Part shown: piece by piece, positions 1-11,346 of the stretch | How the letters are laid out: every line of letters begins with the position of its first letter | How positions within the stretch are numbered: the stretch's first letter is position 1 | DNA from: Phoronis australis | Taxonomy: Eukaryota; Phoronida; Phoronidae | Assembly: GCA_002633005.1 (NCBI GenBank) | Contig: NMRA01000211.1 | Location: 1 to 64,000 of the forward strand | Reading direction: 5' to 3' | Length of the DNA stretch: 64,000 nucleotides | Notes under the pieces: model-generated | Databases searched by the model: none | What the model saw: only the letters and a program-made list of their open reading frames with translations | Told to the model about the DNA's origin: nothing | Made by a program: the position numbers and the translations under genes

Positions 1-897
1 TAAGAGATCCGTACAACGTATCGTACTATTGACCTCGATTTGCTTGCAAGGCAAGGCTTTGTGAAATGTAGGTCAAGTTGTGGAGGGGTCACTCACTGAA
101 GAGTCTCTGCCAGTGTTGCAACGAGATTGCCGATTGGTTTTGCCAATAGATATCACTGCATCGGATAAGCGACTGTTCAACTTAACTGGCTTCACCTTTG
201 ACCCCGAATAACCAACAGTGACACGATATAGGTTGAGAATGCACACACCTGAAAAACATTGCACGTTTAAACGGTTACTCCGGCCGCAGAAAGCTGCGGA
301 AATTCAAGACCATGCACGCAAGGCGGTCTTGAACACTAGTGTCATGGTCTTCGTGCTCACCGTTCGGGCGGCATCCCTGTAATGCCAACTAAATATTTAT
401 GGCAATAAAAAAACATGTATTAGCAACATGAAGTACAGTGTTATCAATAGACCTGTACCGGTACGCCAACAGCAATGCTCATCCATAATTAACGAACACT
501 GATAGGTTTGAAAAGTATGAATTGATGAAATGATTTTCAAGTTACAGATTAATCAACTGAGGAAATCACAGACGGTAGGACCACGAACCACTCATGCAAA
601 AACGACACCTGTTAGCTAAATTGCCTTTTAAGGCACCTTGTGTTGAGTGCTACATCGTCGGGTACTTTCAAATTGGTAATTATTTTTTACTTTCATGCTA
701 TATCCGTTTCACTCAATATCAAAATCAATTGGTTGCTCACTTTCTTTTGAGATAATTGTTTAATAACAGACTCAAAGACAACACAGTTCTGAATTTCAAT
801 TTCCTTATACACAGCTTGTTTAAATGTCGTGACACGAATCCAGTGTTTGGAATGTTCACATCGTCCGATCTTATGAAAGAAAACATTACACGTCAAA
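1..897. other. No gene recognised
   Basis: I see no exon, domain, tandem array or terminal repeat here. Short open frames on either strand have no family resemblance and low-complexity composition. Confidence 0.5.
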
Positions 898-1054
898 CAT
901 GTCATTAACGTCTACTGTATCTGTATTAACTGTTTTAACTTCTTTCGAAACATTCAAACAAGCTTTATGCAAAATGTTAGAAATGTCGTTGTAAAAGCCA
1001 GGAGTGTCTCTCACAGGAACGACAGTGGCATTCATTAGCTATGGGCCACGTACG
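898..1054 (-). repeat. 157-bp dispersed repeat, copy 1
   Basis: This stretch recurs almost unchanged at 62052-62208 (about 3 differences in 157). Read on the minus strand, both copies hold the same open frame of about 46 codons starting MNATVVPVRDTPGFYND. Of the three differences two are synonymous and one changes His to Leu, which suggests coding constraint in the recent past. In copy 1 the frame stops shortly after the repeat ends. The sharp edges (CATGTC... to ...CACGTACG) are shared by both copies, but no target duplication flanks them. I do not recognise the protein; it may be a piece of a mobile-element gene. Confidence 0.85.
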
Positions 1055-1695
1055 GGTTGATGGATGCATTTCCAGCAAATATGAGTAAAAGCATTGAGGC
1101 AAAAAGGCCACAGCACTCAATTTTCCGAAAGTCAGATGGAAAGATATTAGCCAATTTTGAACAACATAATTTTAAAGTACAAATAGCGCTATACAATGTT
1201 TAACGATGGCGACAATTTTTGTGGAATCTTGTGAGTGCAAGAGGTGGGCCCTCGTTTCTTGTGGGTACACCTCTTGTTTTAGCTTACTTTTTTGTCCATT
1301 AGTCAGTCCGGTGCGGTAGTTGAGATTGTTCCCTTGCCGGAAAAAATATGTACCTGGATGCAGCTCGGCCATGCACACTTTACAGGGGGGGACATTCTGT
1401 ACTTTCACTGACGCTTGCACTGACCCCGTAACATTTGTAACATTTGGCGTTTTTACTATGTTACCAGTTTCAGAAATGTGCGTTTGAAAAAATGTTCTAA
1501 GTCTCTAAAAATGCACCGTTTATTGGCCCTTTGTCGCGGTTGCACGCACACAGTCCGAAGTCGAAATTACCTCAAGCTGCCCGGTATACATGTAGCTACA
1601 AACTTCCCGCCGCGCCGTTGTGAGGTCTAGGCCATTCTCGACTGAGCGCTAAACCGCACCCTTAGGCACTACCAGACTAGGAAAGCACTTAGACA
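1055..1695. other. No gene recognised
   Basis: No coding or repeat structure that I can support. Confidence 0.45.
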
Positions 1696-1920
1696 CCTGA
1701 CTAATAAACTAAAACCTGAGCCCTTCAAGTCATGAAAGTAAATAATGACCTAGTGTTTAAATTAGGAGCGTTGCATGAAAAATCCCTACTTATTTATAGT
1801 GATATTGATAATTCAACGTAGAATCAACGTNCCCCCCCCCCCCCCTTTGTACCAAAGCCAAAACTGACTTCGCACTGTAACTAAACAGCATCAGTACTGA
1901 CAATCAAGGTTTTTGTTTAG
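1696..1920 (+). repeat. MITE family 1, partial copy
   Basis: This is similar over about 200 bp to the internal and 3' part of the MITE at 2076-2503 (CTGAGCCC, then AAATTAGGAGCGTTGCATGA, then ATCCCTACTTATTT). The 5' terminal repeat is missing, so the copy is truncated. It is interrupted by an N and a run of C at 1831-1845, probably a sequencing failure at a homopolymer. Confidence 0.7.
1831..1845. other. Ambiguous base plus poly-C run
   Basis: An N at 1831 is followed by 14 C residues inside a repeat whose sister copy has no poly-C. Treat it as a likely assembly or sequencing defect. Confidence 0.7.
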
Positions 1921-2075
1921 AACTATGAATTAGATCAATAGAATTAAATGTGCCTAATGATAGTTCCGAGAAATGGGGATCACCATGGTGCATGCGCATG
2001 ATAAATTAAAGGTAGATCCGTCAAGGGACGTCAAATATACGGCACAAAAACCCATTAGTTAATTGCAGACCAGTG

Positions 2076-2503
2076 GCCGGTTGCATGAAACCGTCCACAA
2101 TATTGACTCAACTAAGGTACCTAAGTCTTTTTGGGTATTTTTGTCTTTATGGACTCACAGATGAAATACGCTTCTATCATTTCATCTTAATTATGAGCTC
2201 CTCATTGATTAATGACATTTTCTAATAATATAACTAAAAACTGAGCCCACAGTTCATTGAAAATAAATAGGGACTTAGTCCTTAAATTGAGGGTGTTGCA
2301 TGAAAAGATCCCTACTTATTTTCGGCAATATTGACAATTTAAGGTAGAGTTCACTCTCGATTTGTATCAAAGTCAAAAGTTGACTTAGTACTGAAACTAA
2401 AACAATACAAGAAGATCAATCGATGTTTTCACAAGTCCAAAAATACGCAGTAGATTTAGGGAACTTAGTTGAGTCCCTATTTGGGACTGTTTCATGCAAC
2501 CGG
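2076..2503 (+). mobile_element. MITE family 1, full-length copy (about 428 bp)
   Basis: The left end (CCGGTTGCATGAAAC, then GACTCAACTAAGG) is repeated inverted at the right end (CTTAGTTGAGTC, then GTTTCATGCAACCGG), giving imperfect TIRs of about 45 bp. No transposase is encoded. Related copies lie at 1696-1920 (5' truncated) and 28911-29153 (3' truncated, in P450 intron 9). No clear target-site duplication can be read, so the superfamily is undetermined. Confidence 0.8.
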
Positions 2504-2692
2504 GCACCGACCTCGGAAAATCTCGAGTAACTCCACCACGCTAAACCTAAAGTAGAGAAAAATATCTTGCGTCCGATTTTAAGCAAAAAAACAAAAGCCC
2601 TCGAGCTATTTACGAGACACATGTTGTGTGTAAATTTCACGTTGATCCAATAAGAATTGCGATATGTAGCGTGTGATCAAAGACACAAACAT

Positions 2693-2707
2693 ACACACAC
2701 ACACACA
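2693..2707. repeat. (AC)n microsatellite
   Basis: A short uninterrupted AC dinucleotide run. Confidence 0.85.
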
Positions 2708-3351
2708 TTTTATAACAAAGCAACAGACTTGAAGAAATTCCATTTCACCAAGAAAAAATCAATACTCTAGTTCAAAATGTTAAGCAGTTATTAGCTGTGA
2801 GCCACCTGCATATCTTAGCGAAGCGACTGCGATTTCAAATGCAGGAAATGTCTGCAAACAAGGAACCCCTCTTTTCCGCTTGCCTGTGGATAATCTGATT
2901 CCCTTTTCTGAAGAAATGGGCATTTTCTTGATTTCTCACGCTCACTCAGCTGTTTGCAGCTAATTTCTTATTACACGTCAACATGTGCTTTGGCAAAAAG
3001 TAGCCACTCGCCGACCAAAGGCTTTACCCTTTACCGACTTAACTTGGAAGTCATACATTTCCTTCCGTCCAGTTATCTAAGAACTTCGGCCTTGTTATGA
3101 TTATTTCAAACAAATTTACTTCCCTCGGAAATCAATTCCTTTTGCTTCACAAGCAAAACTGCCATCGTGGTTAGAAGCAGGTAGAGCTTTGAAATTGTTT
3201 GAGACGCATGTCGTGACAATTAACTTCAGTAGGTAGATTAAGGACCAATGACATCTGTAATAGAGAGACATTGTCTTCTCAAGGTAATGCAGCATTAGTA
3301 GTGATTAAAAAGTTCCAAATCTAATACGATGACCTTGCGCTCCCAGTCGTT
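2708..3351. other. No gene recognised
   Basis: Nothing supportable on either strand. Confidence 0.45.
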
Positions 3352-3540
3352 TTTGACATTTTGACAAAAATGGTTTTCCCAATCCTCAGTTATGGTGCTG
3401 AAGTGTGGGGTTCCAAAGAGTATCGTTGTATTGAGAATGTCCATATTAAATTCTGTAACCGCCTATTAGATGTCGATAGTAGTTGTAGTAATAGCGCTGT
3501 ATTAGGTGATGACTTGGGAGATTTCCACTTTTTGTGAAGC
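3352..3540 (+). pseudogene. LINE reverse-transcriptase C-terminal fragment
   Basis: The + frame starting near 3352 reads ILTKMVFPILSYGAEVWG, then a segment with KFCNRLL about 35 residues in. This matches the post-RT region of CR1/L2-type non-LTR retrotransposons, where PILTYGSEIWG and a VHLKFCKRLL-like motif are typical (family knowledge). The frame breaks after about 60 codons, and no endonuclease or palm motif (F/YxDD) is nearby, so it is a 5'-truncated, degenerate insertion. A second fragment of the same class is at 16076-16455. Confidence 0.75.
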
Positions 3541-4090
3541 TGTTTTTAAAGTTGATCAAATGTTGGTTAAAGATAGTAAAACTACCGGTTTTAGGCAACC
3601 TCAAAATAGTCTACAATATGATTGTAAAGTTAGATGAGTCGGTAAGATCAACATGGGTCACTACTGTTAGAGTGTTCTTAAATTGATATGTCAGTTTTGT
3701 TTGGTTTGATGGGAAGAATTATTCCTAAATACTTTTTAACGAAGAGTCAAGGATTGCTTTTTGCAAGAATAGAACACAGACGTGAGAAATAATGTAAAAT
3801 TGTGTAGATACTCACTTTTCAAAACGACGTTTAATCTTGAAACATATTTTTATTTCAACAAACCTCGCTGCTTTATCAGTTCCTTTGCAAGATATCGATG
3901 TTCAAACCACAGACTGATGGTCGAGGTAGGTAAATTTATTAATTACTCGTCCGCTACTGCGGAAGTGACGTTTTAGGAGGCAAGCATTTCGCGCCAATTT
4001 CTTTTCATATAGTCTGCCGAGTCAGTCATTGTTCTACCTCGGTTGTGTTAAGTTCCGTCGTCGTTTGCTTTCATTTACTAGTCAGTCAAC

Positions 4091-4870
4091 ATGCCACACT
4101 GTTGCTGCGTACCGGAATGTACTAATTATCGGCTCATGCGCGCTTTGGGAGTACCTTTGCATCGCTTTCCGATGGATGACACACTTCGTCGTACTTTGCT
4201 CGTTCGTGTGAAGAACGCAGCGTTACCCGTCCACGCAACGTACAAAGCAGTGAAGAATTACCGTGTGTGTGGCAAGCTCTTTCTGCCCTCCGCTGAATTG
4301 ATGAAGGTCGCTGCGAAACAACGCCTGAAGAAGAATGCCATTCCGTCTGTGTTGATTCCCGGCACCCCCGAGAAGTGCATTTTTGAAGCGAGAAGCCTCG
4401 CGAGCTGTGGCCAGTACAGTGACTGGAGCCAGTGGAGACACTTCATCTACTGTCACCCGTGCCTCCGAACGTACCCCAGAGCGTGCAATTCCTGGAACCA
4501 GTAGTGATTCGCCCTGTGCTGTTTTCTCCAGCCCAGAGCCTCTAAGCATGCAGCCCTGCAGCGATATTGAGTAGTGGGAGTGATTACAGGCCCAGATCGA
4601 CACCCAGTGAAGAGGACACTATGTCGTTCAGTGAACAGATCGGTGAGCCAAACTTTGATAAGTTTATTGTGGACTTGTCTATTTAGAAGGTGTCAGGTGT
4701 GTGGCGAGGGAGTCACACGACACGATGTAAGCAGTTGGGGTGCTCAGGTCACCATTCAGTGGGAGTGTGTCGCGGGACAGTCTGGCAAGTGGGACAGTTG
4801 TTCCTCTGTCCGTGGTATGCCGGAGGTCTACTTAACCATGTCCAGTAGAACTCTGAACAGCACAAGCATT
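4091..4870 (+). pseudogene. THAP-domain (Kolobok-type) transposase, N-terminal part, frameshifted
   Basis: The start at 4091 gives MPHCCCVPECTNY, then LHRFPMDD, the usual N-terminal half of a C2CH THAP DNA-binding domain, and later LKKNAIPSVLIPG, which resembles the typical post-THAP RLKPDAVPTIF segment. The second zinc half is damaged: residues 60-64 are CGKLF where C-x2-H-F is expected, so the histidine is Leu63. The frame then slips near 4385 into a Ser/Thr/Pro-rich linker, and again near 4660 (KFIVDLS in one frame). It continues as CQVCGEG, a GA...I...C segment and KWDSC, the zinc-knuckle-like region that precedes the catalytic domain in Kolobok-like proteins. No catalytic domain follows; the sequence runs into the antisense ORF near 4830. 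It lies inside the TIR element at 3943-5356. Confidence 0.85.
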
Positions 4871-5144
4871 CCATTGAGGTAGGCGTAACAACGCACACAG
4901 TGCATTTGCACCAAGACGTGTCACCACGTCTGTCCTCAGTAGCCGCCTCGTTTCTCTCAACAGCTGCCTGTGCCTGTGCGTACTCTGCCTCGTTATACTC
5001 GGGCTCAAACATGTACCCACCCACTGAATGTCCGTGAAAAAATTCCTCGTCACCACTACTGTGAACAAGGTCTCGGCCGCCACTCACACTACTGTCACTG
5101 TGATACGGGTCACCGACTCCAGCCATTTTCAGCTTACAACACAC
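4749..5144 (-). CDS. P2X7 C-terminal (ballast)-like zinc-binding domain protein, 131 aa, probably truncated
   Basis: The minus-strand ORF begins near the right TIR and runs inward. It has GYMFEPEYNEAEY at residues 43-55, a poly-acidic/Ala stretch, then W78-C79-x-C81-x2-C84 and E92-C93-x-C95-C96. The WCxCxxC...ECxCC pattern and the upstream FEPE motif characterise a zinc-binding domain related to the cytoplasmic tail of vertebrate P2X7 receptors. It is found as stand-alone proteins in many invertebrates, often repeated in the genome (family knowledge). The expected C-terminal part of the domain is absent: after CCSEF the frame continues into unrelated sequence antisense to the THAP gene. There are no stops within the conserved part. 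Function inside the element is unknown; it may be an accessory gene or a captured host exon. Confidence 0.8.
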   Translation of the reverse strand: MCCKLKMAGVGDPYHSDSSVSGGRDLVHSSGDEEFFHGHSVGGYMFEPEYNEAEYAQAQAAVERNEAATEDRRGDTSWCKCTVCVVTPTSMECLCCSEFYWTWLSRPPAYHGQRNNCPTCQTVPRHTPTEW

Positions 5145-5356
5145 TTAACAATCCCTAAATCCAACGTAGTTGAGTTCTCTACTAACCTATCTTGCCGCAG
5201 AATACTCGCCGATGGAAAGTGGTGGCGACAATTGTTGAAAAACAGCACAAAACAAAAGTAGAATAGAACAGATTCGCACGGTAAAGTCAACGCAAAACCA
5301 AGTGGCGGGAAACGCTTGCCTCCTAAAACGTCACTTCCGGAGTAGCGGACGAGTAA

Positions 5357-5679
5357 TTAATAAAATTACGAAAAGCTGTAATTAAGTAGAAAATATGTCT
5401 AGGATAACCAACCCACCTTATTTTAGCTCAAAATGACATGGAAAAGGTTGCCTTCGCCTATGAAATGTGTATACCATGCTCCTGTTTTAAAACAAGAACT
5501 ACAAGTATGTTATGGACCACATTTCAAGAAAGAGAAGGAAGAAACATCTTCCTAGCTTTAAATACAAAACTGGAATATGTTTTTGTAAAGTTCATCTTAG
5601 TGTTTTCCAAGTATGTTCAGTATTTTCACCAGTTGTTTTGTAACTTGTTCAGCCCCTAAACTGCCCAGGCCTTAGACAA
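5357..5679. other. No gene recognised
   Basis: AT-rich flank of the TTAA element. A short + frame at 5438-5659 has no recognisable similarity. Confidence 0.4.
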
Positions 5680-5900
5680 TAGCACTGTCTCAACTGGTCC
5701 AGTAGAGATGGTAGCCATATCATAGGTCCTCCATACATGTATGCCGGAAACTTTTTGGCGAATTATGCATCACTGATGAAATCATCGAAGTCATGTTGCT
5801 ATAAGTTTATAATTACCATTGAGCACTAGAAGGAGTCCGTTAATTTCTTGATTTGTTCCCAGCTGATACAAATACTCCTGAAATCCTGTCTTTCAAACAG
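5680..5900 (+). repeat. Dispersed repeat family 2, copy A
   Basis: The segments CTCAACTGG, GAGATGGTAG, TTTTTGGCGAATT, AATCATCGAAGTCATGTTGC and GATACAAATACTCCTG reappear in the same order in the repeats at 55741-55870 (+) and 56246-56345 (-). Identity is moderate, so the family is old. No coding capacity seen. Confidence 0.65.
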
Positions 5901-7569
5901 TTCGTCGTTGCCCAAATCGACAATTGGCCATTTTTACACTGCTTTCGCCATGAGATAATTATATAGCGTTATGCTGCGGTTGTGATTTAAGCACTTTAAA
6001 TCGAGTTTTTTTGAGAAGGTTAAATGGAGTAGATGGTTGCAATGAACTGTTAAGTCAAGGTACCAAAGTGGCGCTGACATCATCCGCTGTAATCCTGGGA
6101 CAGGGGGAACCTTTTCTCATTTTTTGTAAACATTAATTACTTGCATGTCGGTAGCTGCAATGGTAACTAAATTAAAGTGCCCGAGTCGTAATATGAGGAC
6201 AGGGGAAGCCCCTGCCCATTTTGTCAAACGTTCTGTAAACATATTGATTAGGGTATGATCATCTGATCAAAAAATACATTTCAATCACTGCATTGGCACA
6301 CCAGCTGACTTATTTTCAGTCGCATCAACTAAACTAGTTGTCAGACGGTCATAATTTTTGGGCGATAGATCGGACGGCATGTACCTGTACATGTGTTAGG
6401 CTGGTGGTGGATCAATTCCTGATAAGTCCGTCTGAAAAATTTACATGCCAACACACTGGTAGCTAAATGTTAACAGTTCGCATTCTTTCAGCTGGACTTG
6501 AATCGCACAGCTCAGTCCGGAGACCTGAATATACAAATGAAATTCGAGGATAAAGAACTTGTTGCTTAAGAAGCCAAGTACCACACGTCGTGCTATAAAA
6601 TATAAACACAAAGATTATGAAAAGTTAAGAATCCAAAGGTTTCAAGAATGCTTTACTACAGTTTTGTTTGGAGTTCATTGAATCAAAGCTTCTAACACAT
6701 GGAGATGTCATTTGCCTTTCAAAACTAAAGCAAGACTTTGAATCCATGCTTCAGAAAGTTGTTGTGCATGAAGTTATTTGGACTGGCTATAGCAAGAAAC
6801 GATCGTTGAGGCTATACCCATAACTGCAGTTTGTGCTCAACTAAGAGAAACAAAAGTGATTTGGACCTAGTGTTCAATGACTCACTCGCTGACACACCAA
6901 TCAACACAGCCCAGTATAACACATTTTGAACCAAATATGTGCCCGAATCCTGCCTGCTTCCAAACAAGGACTCCGTGTTTGACTCTTCATTGAAGGGGGG
7001 CCAATTACCACTGTGGAGTACTGTACATGCACCCTCTCTAATAGGCCAAACACTGTAGTTGGCTCCTTGGCGGTAGAGATTTGCTGTTAAAATGTTCGGC
7101 AATGCCCACACCATGTCCTTTGACCGTACTCAGCGATGTGCGCTGCAAGTTCAAATTGAACATGTGTTCGAGGAAACTGAATTTGTGCTGCAATGCGGGG
7201 TCAAACTGTACAGAAATGTTCACTGAAGTGGTGACTACTGTACTGGCATCAGCAACACTGGCTGTATAACTTTGGACAGTTCTTTGACAACGAAGATGAT
7301 ATTTTTTAAGTTAACTGTAAATAGACCGCCAGCTTCTCCTACCCCATTATTTCGTTATATTTCTGTGTCAAAACGTATGAGCTGTGAATTTACTGGTTGA
7401 TTAAGTCATAGAAAGTACATGCTTTGATCATTGCCATGTATTTGTCTTAGACTGCTTGCTAGACACCGTCAGAATAACCTACATGTATTATTTTCATACA
7501 GTCGATGTGCACATTCACAGAGATCATTTAACTTTGCTGTACAGTGTATATGTTCAGCATATTTCTGGC
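5901..7569. other. No gene recognised
   Basis: About 1.7 kb without a supportable exon. Opposed short frames at 6812-7269 lack motifs. No tandem repeats seen. Confidence 0.45.
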
Positions 7570-9364
7570 ACAGCACACATCACCAATTTTTGTCCGACCG
7601 GTTGGAAATTGGTCAACGACCGACCGGCAGTCGACTGGTCGTCTAGCCGACCAGCAGCCGACCAGCAACGGTCGGCTAGGAGCCGTCTGCTGAGTCGCCT
7701 CTGTGGTCGACACTTGGGTAGGCTAAGTGGTCCCCTAGCGTGGACGACCAATTCGGATTAAGCGTGTCCTTGGTCGGCAATTACCATTTTATGTCTTAGC
7801 TGGTGAACTTAGGACAAACAAACATTTAACTGTTCGCTGTTCGTTCACCAGTGGGCAACTCTGGTCTCGGCATCAGTTTATCGACTTTTGTTCAACTATT
7901 GAAAGGAGGTAAAATCGAATCAACCTACAAATACGAAGTGCGTGACATTACACCAGCCTAAAACTTTATGTTGAATCAATGACGGCGTGGTTAAATCAAA
8001 CGTTAAGTGATATCGCGGAAGTATAATTTCTAACCTTGGATATGAGACCTTTTATACAGTACATTATGCATAAAAACAAGCACGAAATTTGAAATTTTAC
8101 ATTAAAAATGGATTAAAATCAGAATACAACGCTGGATGTTTTGCGACCTCAAGTGTTTTCATGCCGCAGAATACTCAACAAGCAGCAAGCATTTGCGCTC
8201 ATCCGTTATTGCTCTCGATCATCACTTCATCACGCTGTATATTGCGCTTTACCAAAGGTAGTTATTGTTTATTTCTGTATAATTTCTTAATATGCTGGTA
8301 CAGCAATATAACCCAAGTTTATTTTAGGAACAACATAAACAATGGTTTGAGCATAGTGCCGGTCATTAGCTCATGTTAATACAAGCTTCACGACGAGGTG
8401 ACGAGCGTAACTATCCGGGCTGTGTGAAATTTCGATGTCTGTTTGAGCTCAATACACAGTGGCACCTTGCTGCATTTTGAAAATTGTTTCCATACAGCTA
8501 GCTGGCTAGATAGGAAGGCTCTAGCTTCGAAACGATTTTTTTACTGCTAAAGGGACGACAAGTTCAGAATGATGATAGGTGATGGACGATACTATAGACC
8601 GATCACACTATTCCGTTTTCATGATCTTAATATAGGCGCTATGTTCAAACCATTGGTTATGTTGTTCCTAAAATAAACTAAGGTTCTGTTGCAGTACCAA
8701 CATATTAAGAAATTATACAGAAATAAACAATAATTATCTGTGGTAAAGCGCAATGAAAAGCGCGTGATGAAAAGATAATCAAGAGCAATAACGGATGAGC
8801 GCAAATGCGTGCTGCTTGTTGCGGATTCCGCGTTATGAAAACACTTGAGGTCGTAAAACATCCAGCGTTGTATTCTGATTTTTATGCAATTTTACTGTAA
8901 AATTTAAAATTTCGTTCTTGTTATTACGCATAATGTACTGTATAAAAATCTCATATCTAAGGTTAGAAATTATGCTTCCGCGATATCACTTAACGTTTGA
9001 TAAAGTTTTAGGGTGGTGTAATGTCACACACTTCGTATTTGTAGGTTGATTCGATTTTACCTCCTTTCAATAGTTGAACTAAAGTTGATAAACCGATGTC
9101 AAGACCGGAGTTGCCACTGGTGAACGAACAGCGAACAGTTAAATGTTTGTTTGGCCGAAGTTCATCCGCTAAGTCATAATTGCCGACCAAGGACACGCTT
9201 AATCCGAATTGGTCGTCTACGCTAGGCGACCACTTAGCCGACCGAAGTGCCGACCACAGAGGCGACTCAGCAGACGGCTCCTAGCCGACCGTAGTTGGTC
9301 GGCTGCTGGTCGGCTATACGACCAATTTCCGACCGGTCGGACAAAAATTCGTGATGTGTGCTGT
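7570..9364. mobile_element. Giant palindromic (foldback) element, arms about 750-800 bp
   Basis: Arm 1 (7570-8375) and arm 2 (8620-9364) are inverted copies with many point differences and small indels, separated by a 244-bp unique loop (8376-8619). The outer ends begin ACAGCACACATCAC, then AATTTTTGTCCGACCGGT. Just inside is a cluster of GGTCGG/CCGACC and GGTCGTC motifs. Each arm carries fragments of a similar frame (LFLYNFLICWY, then VYFRNN) that I cannot assign. No target duplication is visible next to the ends, so the superfamily is unresolved. The structure resembles foldback elements, or two inverted copies of a MITE. Confidence 0.9.
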
Positions 9365-10695
9365 ATCTTGAATAACATATGTTACAGAGCAATAATGTAG
9401 TATATGCAATCATAGATACATGTAAATGTTGAAGAGGAAAAAAGTGTTCCAGAGTGCTGCAATGTAGAGTCTGATCTAGGATATTATGGTAGAAGCCCAT
9501 TTCTTATTTTGTCCCACCATAGATTACAGACAACAGATTCTCGACACCGACATTTACTCATAAAATTTCCCAGAGGAGGTACCACCCTCTTAACATAGCT
9601 AACTCAGGTTCTGGTTAGTGTATTGTGGCGGGACATTGTTCCATCTATTTTACTGTCTACTACAACGGAAAAAAAATTAGCACTGAAACGCTGTTCAGAA
9701 ATTTAGAGTGGCAACGGCGTGCATTCAAGCTTAAGTTGAGCACCTGCGTTGATGACATATAACAAATTCACCAAGTCGTCTGGAGCTTTGTTTCTATAGG
9801 AAAGTTGTGAAAAAAGATAAATTCTCACTCAAATTCATTAATTTCATCGGTAATTTGACGTGTTGCTATTTCGATCTCGTGATAACGATGCGTTTTTTAA
9901 AAACCACAAGCTCTCGATTTCTATTCCCCATTTCATATTTTCTTGATTAGTCTCCCCGGCGCGTGGCTCATAACGATTGTGCAGCACAAGTCACTTTTGA
10001 CTTGCTGACGTTGATTCCACCTCCGACCTAGTTTGACATAGTTTAGTACATGTATCTTAAAGTTTTATCAAAGTCCTGTCACTCGTCTCTGTGATATATG
10101 ATGGTGCAAAGCTGGCCAAATTTGGAATTTTCTCCGCTCCTGTATCAGGTTTACAGCTTCGGTAAAATATGCAGCATTAGGGTGAGGTTATCTAAATAAC
10201 TACTAAACCAACGAAGCACGTGTTTATTTTGAGAGTAAAATCGTGTCGAGCGATAACCCGGAACGAAAAAGAGTGAGACAAACACACGGCCGGCGCTTTG
10301 GTACTGAAACGTGTGAATTTCAAAAGACTTCTTTTAGATAATGTTGATTTTTGTTTACAAAGGTCCTCTTGGAAAGCAGTGTTCTAAGTGAAAACGTCAT
10401 CTGTTATTTTTTGGAAAATATTACAATAAACGTGACATCTTTATTTGAGGTGTCGCACAGTCACTCCTTGTTAACCTGTAATGCGATCCTTATCCCCAGA
10501 CACACGCGAAACACTTAAAGTGAGAATCAACCAATCCAGCCTCGCTGTCAAGTCACTTCAGCAGTGATCATTTTGCTAGTCTACTCTACTAAGGTCCTGA
10601 GATTACACGAGAAGAGCTGCACGGTGTGGCGCAATTTCGCCAAACCCGATCGCAGTTAACATCTCTCAACTGAACACAACACTGCAGTCTGCACA
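9365..10695. other. No gene recognised
   Basis: No exon, repeat or RNA structure that I can support. Confidence 0.45.
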
Positions 10696-11346
10696 GGTCC
10701 AGTGGCTTACATGCTCTTCTGTGCAGACAAATGTGCACATACTGTGTATTCGTCACTGCCATCTGTTGTTGATTGGCATATCGATTCTGAGAGAAGCCAC
10801 TCCTTGATCAGAAACTTTCAAAACCATCGATCGTTTGACATCTGTTGCTCCGCATCTGAATGCGTTTTGTGTAACTCTGGTTTATTCATACGGATTTCCA
10901 GCGTACTGTCGGATCAAGGTTTCAGTAGGTTCAACCACATTTTTCAAAGATCTTCTGACCATCTTTCGCTCTCTAGGCATAACTTATCACACGTGTACTA
11001 TGCCTCTGAAGAAAGGCGCTTACGCTTAAAACGCACTGGATGCTTAATTCTATCTATTTTTCCCTATACACTCGTCACTCTTGTACGCTATTCTTCACGT
11101 CACTCCTGCTTGGTAATGGGTCATTTATCATCGGTTTTAACCCCATCTACTAATTTAAGAGTCCGCACATGTCGAAAGAGTCAAATCTCACTTTTAAATT
11201 CAAGCAGATTTCACGTACTTGTATGGATTGCGCTACAACCCAAATCAATAAATCTCACGTGTTGTACTATACACGCAATTTGCTCTTTGGAGATCAACCC
11301 GGCAGCACGAACAAGGGCATTGCTCAGTGCAAACGTGAGTACTTAG
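10696..11346 (+). pseudogene. Possible decayed retroelement integrase core
   Basis: A 214-codon + frame is unusually long for this DNA. In two adjacent frames it contains what look like pieces of an integrase core: YGFPAY near 10885, then SDQG in the neighbouring frame near 10905, then DLLTIFRSLGI near 10950 followed by TMP. In Ty3/gypsy integrases the order is FG.P, SDQG..F, lL..LGI, TPYHP. The agreement is only approximate and needs at least two frameshifts. Chance resemblance is possible, and the long frame itself has no homologue I recognise. Confidence 0.35.

Larger units (their letters stand above)
3943..5356. mobile_element. Kolobok-like TTAA DNA transposon, internally deleted (1414 bp)
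   Basis: The ends are 54-bp terminal inverted repeats (3943-3996 and 5303-5356) with only about 3 mismatches, starting TTACTCGTCCGCTACT. Each TIR abuts a TTAA (3939-3942 and 5357-5360), the target duplication of the Kolobok and piggyBac superfamilies. A THAP-domain gene inside supports Kolobok. The element holds the 5' part of a transposase on + and the 5' part of an antisense P2X7-tail-like gene; the two meet near 4830 as if the middle had been deleted. The flanks immediately outside (TTTA-TTAA-TAAA, and GTAA further out) are also mirror images, so either the target was itself palindromic or the TIRs reach out to about 3930 and 5369. Confidence 0.88.

Noticed and set aside
4223-4603. 126-codon minus-strand frame across the THAP gene
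   Set aside because: Antisense shadow of the S/T/P-rich transposase linker. No motif, and the + strand shows the THAP signature.
6812-7269. Overlapping frames of 60-100 codons on both strands
   Set aside because: No conserved motif, no splice context and no codon bias that distinguishes either strand.
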